Source: an uncultured Prevotella sp. (GTDB taxonomy: Bacteria; Bacteroidota; Bacteroidia; Bacteroidales; Bacteroidaceae). From it: 14,373 nt of DNA. Of the stretch, positions 8,863-14,373 are shown piece by piece (position 1 is the stretch's first letter; the number at the start of each line of letters is the position of its first letter). The notes beneath the pieces were generated by a model, which was not told where the DNA came from, searched no databases, and saw nothing but the letters and a program-made list of their open reading frames with translations. The position numbers and the translations under genes were made by a program. The DNA is taken from positions 1 to 14,373 of the forward strand of contig CALCHM010000099.1 of NCBI GenBank assembly GCA_937901345.1, written 5' to 3'.

Positions 8863-9366
8863 ATTCAAGGTGTTGTCTTGAGGGCGAAACTATCATTCTT
8901 TTTGGAATGACACTTTCGCCCCAGGGCGACGGTCCAAATTTTTTTAGAATGACACTTTCGCCCTAGGGCGACGGTCCAAAATTTTTTAGAATGACACTTT
9001 CGCCCAAGGGCGACGGTCCAAAATTTTTGGAATGACACTTTCGCCCAAGGGCGACGGTCCAAAATTTTTTGGAATGACACTTTCGCCCCAGGGCGACGGT
9101 CCAGAATTTTTTGGAATGACACTTTCGCCCCAGGGAGACGGTCCAAAACTTTTTGGAATGATACTTTCGCCCAAGGGAGACGGTCCAAAACTTTTTGGAA
9201 TGATACTTTCGCCCAAGGGAGAAACTCCTATTTTTTATGGAAAGACTCTGTTGACCCAAGGGAGAAACTCCCTTTCTTTTCGGAATGACAATTTCCTCCC
9301 CCAGGTTGTCGGTCTGTTTTTTATAATAAGACTCAGTTACCCTAAGGATGACGACCTTTATATTTC
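8863..9366. repeat. 42-bp tandem repeat array, about 11 units
   Basis: Units begin GAATGACACTTTCGCCC at 8905, 8947, 8989, 9030, 9072, 9114, 9156, 9198, 9240, 9283 and about 9325; a decayed unit seems to precede at 8863. The period is 42 bp (once 41, once 43). The first eight units are nearly identical; the last three drift. Each good unit has two dyads: TCGCCC-nn-GGGCGA (perfect in the first five; the right arm becomes GGGAGA in units 6-9) and a CCAAAA...TTTTGG block. Because 42 is a multiple of three, long ORFs run through the array in several frames on both strands; these are artefacts of the period. Repeats are contiguous with no unique spacers, so it is not a CRISPR. Function unknown. Confidence 0.9.
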
Positions 9367-9467
9367 CACGGATCACGAGGATCACAAGTATCTAAGACAA
9401 TACGTGATAATACCCGAGATTCTCCAGAGCAGCAATACACACCTCACGGCATTCGTGCAATTCGAGT

Positions 9468-9917
9468 AATTGACTGCGCGACCTTCGGTTCGTGTTTCAA
9501 GAAACAATATGTGCAAATATTTGAAATCAACGTGAAATTATTTTTGAACACGAATTTCCCAGATCTCACGAATAGCATTAGCAACCAAAACATTCGTGCT
9601 ATTCAAGTGATTCGTGTTCCAAGGAAAGAAACGCATGTACACGTTGAATAAATAATCAACAAGATTAAACAGAGATACCACAGAATTGCGAATCGCTCTA
9701 CTCTCACTCCATCTGAATGGAAAGTTCACGCTAATTATTTTTTGACCTCACGCAAAGACGCAAAGATTTGCAAAGAAGTTGAAATATCTTTTACACAGAT
9801 TTCGAATTCGAGAATAAAACATTCGTGCGATTCGAGTTATTTGTGTTCCAAGAAACAAACTTATATCTACGCGATTATATTTTTTTGAACACGAACCGAA
9901 GGTCGCGTTAGTCAATT
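9468..9917. repeat. Pair of 33-bp inverted repeats bounding about 450 bp
   Basis: 9468-9500 (AATTGACTGCGCGACC...TTCGTGTTTCAA) is the near-perfect inverted complement of 9885-9917 (TTGAACACGAACCGAAGG...AGTCAATT), with one small indel on each side. A third, weaker copy in the orientation of the right arm is at 9990-10021. The DNA between holds no transposase or other gene. It could be a MITE-like element or simply two members of a dispersed palindromic family lying in opposite directions; no target duplication was evident to me. Confidence 0.65.
9546..9619. repeat. Long imperfect hairpin of the CACGAAT family
   Basis: GAACACGAAT (9546-9555) pairs with ATTCGTGTTC (9610-9619), and further in CACGAATAG (9568-9576) pairs with a segment around CATTCGTGCTATT (9591-9603). 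The same words (ATTCGTGC, TTCGAGT, GTGTTCCAAG) recur at 9451-9467 and 9821-9852, so this is one member of a degenerate dispersed family in this intergenic region. Confidence 0.6.
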
Positions 9918-10085
9918 GCAATTAATTTTATTTATCAACAAGATTTTACTGATGAAACAGATTTCTCCACGTGATTGCTCTTTATTTTTTTGAACACGAA
10001 TCAAAGGTCGCGCCAGTCAATCTCACAGATCGCACGAATTTTATAAATCCTAAAATCTGTTGATAAATAGTTAGAGAGAGTGGGG

Positions 10086-10380
10086 ACCATGTGGAGTGAA
10101 ATTACACTTAACCGGTACGGACTGTGTTTAGTTAGTAGTGAGAAGAGAGTAGTGAGTAGTGAACTTGCAGAGTGGAATTTCAATTGACAGGTACGGACGT
10201 ACGGCGCATGCGTCCTTCTTCAAGCGAACTTTCAGCAATGAATCGAGAATGCAAATCAATGGGCTTTTCGTTTGAGATCCCAATTGATAGAGGGGTGCAA
10301 ATCAATGGGGTTCCCGCTTGCGTTTTGAGGACGTACGGACCGTACGTCCGTACCTGTCAATTGAATCCACTCCGCATGGT
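10086..10380. repeat. Three-copy inverted-repeat element
   Basis: Copy B (10170-10204, GAGTGGAATTTCAATTGACA then GGTACGGACGTACGG) is the near-perfect inverted complement of copy C (10340-10372). Copy A (10086-10122, ACCATGTGGAGTGA...CCGGTACGGAC) is a weaker copy in B's orientation, and C extends to the matching GCATGGT end at 10380. At the inner edge of C is a 17-bp palindrome, ACGTACGGACCGTACGT (10331-10347). The spacer contains a direct repeat, TGCAAATCAATGGG at 10250-10263 and 10296-10309, each followed by a similar TTTTGAG-like stretch. No coding sequence is evident. Confidence 0.7.
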
Positions 10381-10385
10381 CACTC

Positions 10386-10530
10386 CTCTCAACTCTAAAC
10401 TCTCAACGTTCATCTCTCAACGTTCATCGTTCATCAGAACTTCAGAACCTCAGAACTTCAGAACAAGACACCAACTCTCATCATTCATCGTTCAACGTTC
10501 AACCCTCAACGTTCATCGTTCATCGTTCCT
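10386..10530. repeat. Low-complexity tract of CTCAACGTTCATCGTTCATC-type words
   Basis: Short words CTCAAC, GTTCATC and TCAGAACTTCAGAACC are reiterated irregularly, with almost no long purine runs on this strand. A shorter tract of AGTAGTGAG words at 10131-10162 looks similar on the opposite strand. This looks like simple-sequence expansion, not a gene. Confidence 0.6.
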
Positions 10531-10621
10531 TTCTCCATTGCGTCTTTGCGTGATAATCTAGCACAATCGTAGTGTGCGCGCTTCTGTGTTTGAGGATTCT
10601 TTGTACATGTGAATTTATACA

Positions 10622-10656
10622 AACAAAAAGGAGGACGTTTCATAAACGTCCTCCTT
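10622..10656 (-). terminator. Rho-independent terminator of tRNA-Tyr
   Basis: AAGGAGGACGTTT (10628-10640) and AAACGTCCTCCTT (10644-10656) form a perfect 13-bp stem with a 3-base loop. Read on the minus strand it is followed by TTTGTTT, and it lies only 5 bp beyond the tRNA 3' end. Confidence 0.9.
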
Positions 10657-10661
10657 GGGAG

Positions 10662-10744
10662 TGGGCAGGGACGGATTCGAACCGCCGAAGCCGTGAAGCA
10701 ACAGATTTACAGTCTGCCCGTTTTAACCACTTACCTACCTACCC
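10662..10744 (-). tRNA. tRNA-Tyr (anticodon GTA)
   Basis: On the minus strand the acceptor arm GGGTAGG pairs with CCTGCCC (one T-G wobble), discriminator A73. The anticodon arm is GCAGA-CTGTAAA-TCTGT, giving GTA (Tyr). There is a T-arm with GGTTCGAATCC and a long class II variable arm (between TCTGT and CGG), as expected for bacterial tRNA-Tyr. Length 83 nt without CCA; CCA is not encoded (the next bases are CTCCC), so it must be added by the nucleotidyltransferase. A promoter (10795-10825) and a terminator flank it as a single-gene unit. Confidence 0.95.
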
Positions 10745-10794
10745 AGTGCATCTCTTAAGAATCACTTGCTGAAGTGTTTCCCTCAATTGCCATG

Positions 10795-10825
10795 CAAAGA
10801 TATTGCTTAATTTTGTAACTGCCAA
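10795..10825 (-). promoter_or_regulatory. Promoter of tRNA-Tyr, overlapping the ribH 3' end
   Basis: On the minus strand TTG (10825-10823), a 20-base spacer and TATCTTTG (10802-10795) match the Bacteroidetes TTTG / TAnnTTTG promoter with correct spacing. The -33 element lies within the last codons of ribH, whose stop is at 10807. The predicted start is about 45 bases upstream of the mature tRNA, leaving a 5' leader for RNase P. Confidence 0.75.
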
Positions 10826-11295
10826 GAGAAATCTGCCATTTTTATTGCAGATAATGCAAATTCTTTTCCTTTGTTACCTATTTTGCCAGTTGTACGTTCC
10901 AATGCTTGCTCTTCATTGTTAACAGTAAGTACACCATAGATAATTGGCGTATCTGCTGTTGCATTAATATGTGAGATACCTTGTGTTGTGCCCTGGCAGA
11001 TGTAATCGAAGTGGGGGGTATCACCTTTGATTACACAACCGATGGCGATGACAGCATCTAGGTAACCGCGTTTTGCGAGTTGTGAACATGCATAGATGAG
11101 TTCAAAACTTCCAGGTACGCGTTCGATAGTGATGCTACTTTCAGCAACTCCATATTGTTTAAGTGTTTGAACGGCACCTTCTAGTAATGCGTCGGTAATG
11201 TGATTGTTCCATTCGGTTACAACGATGCCAAAACGGTATTGCGAGGCATCAGGAACTTCGTTGTTTGCGTTGTCAATATAGGAAAAGGATGACAT
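10807..11295 (-). CDS. ribH: 6,7-dimethyl-8-ribityllumazine synthase
   Basis: 162 residues, the usual length of the family. RibH condenses 5-amino-6-ribitylamino-uracil with 3,4-dihydroxy-2-butanone 4-phosphate to lumazine, the penultimate step of riboflavin synthesis, in the cytosol, normally as a hollow or pentameric assembly. Visible signatures are the substrate-stacking TEWN region (27-30), VPGSFE (60-65), GCVIKGDTPHFDY (86-98, with the acid/base H95) and GVLTVNNEEQALER (121-134, with R134 for the phosphate). The start at 11295 gives a normal N-terminal extension before the first strand (YRFGIVV). No FMN riboswitch was found upstream. It follows the TPR gene by 189 bp with a hairpin between, so the two may be separate units. 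Confidence 0.95.
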   Translation of the reverse strand: MSSFSYIDNANNEVPDASQYRFGIVVTEWNNHITDALLEGAVQTLKQYGVAESSITIERVPGSFELIYACSQLAKRGYLDAVIAIGCVIKGDTPHFDYICQGTTQGISHINATADTPIIYGVLTVNNEEQALERTTGKIGNKGKEFALSAIKMADFSWQLQN

Positions 11296-11415
11296 AATTA
11301 TAATGGTGTAATAAAAATGATGTAGTTGGATATCAGAAAGGGTATGGGGAAGATGCAGAGAGTCTTTTGTCTTTGAAGACTTTCATACGATTTTAACCCT
11401 TCTTAGAAATTAACT

Positions 11416-11460
11416 GAAAATGAGAATTGAATACACGTGAAGTGTGTGATTCAATTCTCA
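11416..11460 (-). terminator. Terminator-like hairpin after the TPR gene
   Basis: TGAGAATTGAAT (11421-11432) and ATTCAATTCTCA (11449-11460) form a perfect 12-bp stem that can extend by ACAC/GTGT with one bulge. Read on the minus strand it is followed by TTTTC, a short T tail. It lies 25 bp after the stop of the TPR gene, so it probably ends or attenuates that transcript before ribH. Confidence 0.6.
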
Positions 11461-11484
11461 ATTCATTTATTTACGAAAAACGTA

Positions 11485-12177
11485 TTATTTCTTTGCGCGT
11501 TCGATGTACTTTTCGATTTCTGCAGGTGAACCTAATGAAAGCGTTGAAGTGGGGTATTCGCTCTTAATAGTTTCATAAATCTTAAGTGCTTCAGCCTTCT
11601 TATCTTGAGTTTCAAGGAGTTTGCCTGCTTCAAGGAGACACATAGGACTGAGTGCGCTATTGTTTGCTTGTTCTGCAGCGTCTTGGAATGTGCTGATGGC
11701 CTTGTCAATGTTGTTTACACCTGCATAACATTGAGCGAGAGCAAAAAGTCCCATTGCAGAAACAGACTGGTCATCACCAGGAGTGAAAGCTTCAAGGTAG
11801 GGGATCGCTTCTGCATACTTGCCAAGTTTTGCATAGCATGCACCTGCTTGGAGATTTGCGAGATTAGCACCTTCTGTACCGCTAAATTCATCAGCAATCT
11901 TTGCATAACCAGGGAATGTTCCTTCACCATTGATAGCAATTGAAAGAGAGAGCGAGTCACCCTGTTGAACGTACTGAAGACCTTCTGTGAAGAGCGTTTG
12001 TGCCTTTTCTTCGCGGGGATTTTGATAGAGATGTGTGTAAGCGAGGTAACCACCAACAACGAGTACAATTGCACTAACGATAGTGAGAACCTGCTTTTTG
12101 TTTGCTTCAAGCCAAGAGCCTGTAGTTGCAATTACTTCTGCTGCTTGGTTTTCTTGGGGATTTTGATTTTTAGACAT
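11485..12177 (-). CDS. Membrane-anchored tetratricopeptide-repeat protein (YfgM-like)
   Basis: 230 residues. A hydrophilic N-terminus (1-28) leads to one membrane segment at about 29-48 (QVLTIVSAIVLVVGGYLAY), then a periplasmic-facing helical region with TPR-like pairs: LANLQAGACYAKLGKYAEAI, MGLFALAQCYAGVNNIDKAI, MCLLEAGKLLETQDKKAEAL. The layout, one N-terminal anchor followed by TPRs, is that of YfgM-type proteins, which in proteobacteria assist the Sec translocon and periplasmic chaperones; a shared function here is inference. It is next to ribH and divergent from recF, a gene order I recall as frequent in Bacteroidales. A -7 box lies about 37 bp upstream of the start. Confidence 0.85.
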   Translation of the reverse strand: MSKNQNPQENQAAEVIATTGSWLEANKKQVLTIVSAIVLVVGGYLAYTHLYQNPREEKAQTLFTEGLQYVQQGDSLSLSIAINGEGTFPGYAKIADEFSGTEGANLANLQAGACYAKLGKYAEAIPYLEAFTPGDDQSVSAMGLFALAQCYAGVNNIDKAISTFQDAAEQANNSALSPMCLLEAGKLLETQDKKAEALKIYETIKSEYPTSTLSLGSPAEIEKYIERAKK

Positions 12178-12213
12178 AAGTATGTTTTATTTATATTTTA
12201 CGTTTTCGAAGCG

Positions 12214-12221
12214 CAAAAATA
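12214..12221 (-). promoter_or_regulatory. Probable -7 box for the TPR gene
   Basis: On the minus strand TATTTTTG fits TAnnTTTG, followed by GCGC. The -33 region about 21 bases upstream is only TTTT, so it is weak. It would give a leader of about 30 bases. Confidence 0.5.
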
Positions 12222-12314
12222 GCGATTTTCATTTGATTGGTAAAATATTATTGCTGATTTTTAGTTATTCTGCCATTTTTGAGGTGAATTATGTGAAGTT
12301 TTGAGGATACTAAG

Positions 12315-12322
12315 TATCTTTG
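12315..12322 (+). promoter_or_regulatory. Probable -7 box for recF
   Basis: TATCTTTG matches TAnnTTTG and lies 19 bp before the recF ATG. No convincing -33 TTTG is placed at the right distance. The short leader is A/T-rich. Confidence 0.5.
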
Positions 12323-12341
12323 CAAGACATATTTTAGCACT

Positions 12342-13442
12342 ATGAAATTAGACAAATTAACGATTTTAAATTATAAAAATATTATTGAAACCACGCTTGA
12401 GTTTTCGCCTAATGTGAATTGCTTTGTGGGCAGAAATGGGATGGGCAAGACGAATGTGCTGGATGCGATCTATTATCTCTCGTTTTGCAAAAGTAGATTT
12501 TCCTCCACGGATGCTATTGCTGTTCGTCATGGGGAAGAATTTTTTATGCTGCAAGGTTTGTATGAACGTGAAGATGGCGGCAATGAGCATGTGCATTTGG
12601 CGTTTAAGAAAGGTGGACGCAAACATTTGAAGCGTAACGATAAGGAGTATAAGCGTTTATCTGAGCATTTGGGGTTGATACCCTTGGTTATGATATCTCC
12701 TTCAGACTCTTTGTTGATTGATTCGGGAAGTGAGGAGCGACGTAAATTTATGGATATGGTCGTGGCGCAATATGATAGTCGTTACGTTGAATGTCTGTTG
12801 CGTTATGAGAAGACGCTGAAGCAGCGCAATGCCCTTTTGAAACAGGAGGAAGAACCTGACGCGGGTGTTATGGATGTTTTAGAAGAAATGATGTCTCTGG
12901 ATGCTTCATATATATATGCGTGTAGAAAGGCATTTGTTAGCGAGTTTACACCCATATTCCAATCTTTGTATTTAGCCCTATGTGATAATGAAGTCGAGCA
13001 GGTTGCTATTCAGTATGCGTCACATATATCCAGAGGCGAATTGAAGCAGCAATTGACATCTTTCAGAGCAAAAGAACGTATCGTAGGTTACACCTTGCAT
13101 GGTATACATCGTGACGACTTAGAATTGTATCTGAATGATTATCCCATCCGTCAAGAGGGTTCGCAAGGTCAAACGAAGACCTATTTTATTGCGTTAAAGT
13201 TAGCGCAATTCTTGTATCTTAAAGAGCGTGGAAGTCAGCGCACACCGCTGTTGCTTCTTGATGATATATTTGACAAATTAGATGCAGGTCGCGTGGCGCG
13301 TATAATAAATTATGTTTCTGGAAACGCTTTCGGTCAGATCTTTATAACAGACACGAACCGAGAACACCTGGATACGATTCTAGCAACAACGACTAAGGAT
13401 TACAAACTTTTCCACGTAACTGACGGGGAGATAAAAGAGTAG
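12342..13442 (+). CDS. recF: DNA replication and repair protein RecF
   Basis: 366 residues, normal for RecF. It is an SMC/ABC-like ATPase that binds gapped DNA and, with RecO and RecR, loads RecA at stalled forks. Visible motifs: the N-terminal strand LDKLTILNYKN, Walker A GRNGMGKT (30-37), the ABC signature SQGQ (274-277) followed by TKTYFIALKLAQ, and Walker B LLLLDDIFDKLD (303-314). The ATG at 12342 puts the first beta strand at the expected place. The DUF721 gene follows by 13 bp with an AGGGGAG ribosome-binding sequence, so the two are translated from one message. Confidence 0.97.
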   Translation: MKLDKLTILNYKNIIETTLEFSPNVNCFVGRNGMGKTNVLDAIYYLSFCKSRFSSTDAIAVRHGEEFFMLQGLYEREDGGNEHVHLAFKKGGRKHLKRNDKEYKRLSEHLGLIPLVMISPSDSLLIDSGSEERRKFMDMVVAQYDSRYVECLLRYEKTLKQRNALLKQEEEPDAGVMDVLEEMMSLDASYIYACRKAFVSEFTPIFQSLYLALCDNEVEQVAIQYASHISRGELKQQLTSFRAKERIVGYTLHGIHRDDLELYLNDYPIRQEGSQGQTKTYFIALKLAQFLYLKERGSQRTPLLLLDDIFDKLDAGRVARIINYVSGNAFGQIFITDTNREHLDTILATTTKDYKLFHVTDGEIKE

Positions 13443-13455
13443 GGGAGCAACGTTT

Positions 13456-13746
13456 ATGAAACGCAGAAACACAGAACAAGTTACAGACGTTCTTTATCAA
13501 TATCTTCGCGCCAACGGATTGGAGGGGCCTTTAAATGAATATCGTTTGCTTCAAGCGTGGGAAGAAGTGATGGGAGACGTTGTGGCGCGCTATACAACAC
13601 AAAAGTATCTCAAGAATCAAACCTTATTTGTGCATCTCTCTTCAGCACCTTTGAAATCCGAACTTATGATGCGTAGAAGTGAAATTGTGAAGTTACTGAA
13701 CGATAAGGTGGGAAGCATTGTTATTTATGATTTAATTGTCAGATGA
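13456..13746 (+). CDS. DUF721 (DciA-like) protein
   Basis: 96 residues. The sequence has the DUF721 layout: an N-terminal helix (EQVTDVLYQYLR), a central AWEEVMGDVVARYT block, a strand pair KNQTLFVHLSSAPLKSEL, and LLNDKVGSIVIYDLIVR at the end. DUF721 defines DciA, the ancestral bacterial loader of the replicative helicase DnaB; members next to recF or gyrB are common. Whether this short version, made of little more than the DUF721 domain, loads helicase is not shown. A clear AGGGGAG site at 13441-13447 lies 8 bases before the ATG and overlaps the recF stop region. Confidence 0.85.
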   Translation: MKRRNTEQVTDVLYQYLRANGLEGPLNEYRLLQAWEEVMGDVVARYTTQKYLKNQTLFVHLSSAPLKSELMMRRSEIVKLLNDKVGSIVIYDLIVR

Positions 13747-13806
13747 ATATTTGGTGAGTGTTTAAATAATGTATGCATCAATGTTTGCCTCAATAACTCT
13801 ATGTTT

Positions 13807-14373
13807 ATGAAAATATATCCCAATTTAACAACATTAATAGGTTCAACTCCCTTACTGGAGGCACAACGTTTGACGGCAGCCATGAAGGTAAATGCTTGCA
13901 TCTTGTTGAAATTAGAAGCGTTGAATCCAGGTGGAAGTGTAAAAGACCGTGTGGCGCTTGCCATGATTGCCGACGCAGAACAGAAGGGACAACTAACCGC
14001 TGGAGGGACAATCATTGAAGCAACCAGTGGAAATACAGGGATTGGTTTGGCATGGATTGCTAAAATCAAAGGATACCGACTGATTCTAACCATGCCTGAA
14101 ACAATGAGCATTGAGCGCCAACAGTTGTTGCGCTTACATGGTGCTGAGGTGGTTTTGACTCCAGGGAATGAAGGTATGGCAGGGTCGGTAAGAAAGGCAC
14201 AAGATTTACAGACAGAGATTCCAGGTGCAGTAATGCTCCGACAATTTGAGAACGATGCATGTATTCGGGCTCACGAGCAAACAACTGGTGTTGAAATTTG
14301 GAACGATACAGACGGGAAGGTTGACGTAGTGGTTGCGGGAGTCGGAACGGGGGGCACGCTATCAGGTGTGGCA
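13807..14373 (+). CDS. cysK: Cysteine synthase A (O-acetylserine sulfhydrylase), 3' partial
   Basis: The frame is open to the end of the window: 189 codons from 13807, with no stop. CysK makes L-cysteine from O-acetyl-L-serine and sulfide, using PLP, in the cytosol. Motifs: LIGSTPLLE near the N-terminus, NPGGSVKDR with the PLP lysine K46, TSGNTG (73-78) that binds the substrate carboxylate, MPETMSIERQ, and the glycine-rich phosphate loop GVGTGGT (178-184) at the window end. An ATG two codons upstream (13801) is an alternative start; 13807 (MKIYPNLT) matches the usual family start better. It is 60 bp after the DUF721 stop; no clear promoter or terminator is seen between. Confidence 0.93.
   Translation, partial: MKIYPNLTTLIGSTPLLEAQRLTAAMKVNACILLKLEALNPGGSVKDRVALAMIADAEQKGQLTAGGTIIEATSGNTGIGLAWIAKIKGYRLILTMPETMSIERQQLLRLHGAEVVLTPGNEGMAGSVRKAQDLQTEIPGAVMLRQFENDACIRAHEQTTGVEIWNDTDGKVDVVVAGVGTGGTLSGVA

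Larger units (their letters stand above)
8489..10621. other. Gene-free, repeat-rich 2.1-kb region between convergent units
   Basis: No ORF here looks like a real gene: those present lie in repeats or in A/T-rich DNA and have no recognisable domain or codon pattern. The region contains the inverted repeat at 8546-8589, the 42-bp tandem array, the 9468-9917 inverted pair, the 10086-10380 element and a pyrimidine-rich tract, all listed separately. The stretches 8600-8860 and 9660-9870 hold scattered short repeat fragments (for example TCCACGTATC at 8616, CACGCAAAGACGCAAA at 9749) and nothing else I recognise. Transcription enters from both sides but is stopped by strong terminators at 8454-8488 and 10622-10656. 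Confidence 0.75.

Noticed and set aside
8863..9366. CRISPR array
   Set aside because: The whole 42-bp unit repeats; there are no unique spacers and no cas genes.
8865..9469. Long ORFs with repeat peptides on both strands through the tandem array
   Set aside because: The 42-bp period is 14 codons, so any frame without a stop in one unit stays open in all. No start context, domain or neighbouring partner supports translation.
9468..9917. Insertion sequence
   Set aside because: Inverted ends exist, but there is no transposase or remnant between them and I saw no target duplication.
10172..10561. 129-codon plus-strand ORF
   Set aside because: It runs through inverted repeats and the pyrimidine-rich simple tract; the predicted protein is repeats of SSFIS/RSTL-type words.
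10572..10772. 66-codon plus-strand ORF
   Set aside because: It overlaps the tRNA-Tyr gene and its terminator on the opposite strand.
11296..11484. FMN riboswitch before ribH
   Set aside because: No RFN-element conserved blocks are visible; only a short hairpin (11361-11381) and the TPR terminator are present.
13747..13806. Promoter for cysK
   Set aside because: AATGTTTG at 13780 resembles a -7 box, but the first base is wrong and the only TTG upstream is 26 bases away; too weak to call.

Overview
The window reads as a chromosomal segment from a member of the Bacteroidales, most likely a gut or oral Prevotella-like organism. Supporting signs are the secreted glycan-degrading enzymes with a short C-terminal tail of the D-[LG]-[SD]-G type, start regions that are A/T-rich instead of strongly Shine-Dalgarno-like, TAnnTTTG promoter -7 boxes, and the neighbourhood TPR protein / ribH / recF / DUF721. 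The genus is inferred, not shown.

Left part (1-8430, + strand): a small secreted host-glycoprotein degradation locus. It opens inside a very large multidomain enzyme: the C-terminal end of a GH95 alpha-L-fucosidase, three beta-trefoil-like modules, a GH33 sialidase with all expected catalytic residues, and a C-terminal beta module. A 56-codon peptide gene follows 34 bp downstream, then a strong terminator. After about 570 bp of repeat-bearing intergenic DNA comes a secreted M60 (enhancin/mucinase-type) metallopeptidase with an F5/8-type-C carbohydrate-binding domain, followed by its own terminator. Together these would remove fucose and sialic acid from host O-glycans and cut the peptide backbone of mucin-like proteins.

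Middle (8489-10621): about 2.1 kb without a credible gene, lying between two convergent transcription units. It is packed with repeats: an eleven-unit, 42-bp tandem array with two internal dyads per unit, a pair of 33-bp inverted repeats about 450 bp apart, a hairpin of the same family, a three-copy inverted-repeat element, and a low-complexity pyrimidine-rich tract.

Right part (10622-14373): housekeeping genes. On the minus strand, read right to left, are a membrane-anchored TPR protein, ribH (lumazine synthase) and tRNA-Tyr(GTA), the tRNA having a good promoter overlapping the 3' end of ribH and a textbook terminator. Diverging on the plus strand are recF, a DUF721 (DciA-like) gene 13 bp behind it, and the first 189 codons of cysK (cysteine synthase), cut by the window end.

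The least ordinary items are the fucosidase-sialidase fusion, the small peptide gene behind it, and the 42-bp dyad array.
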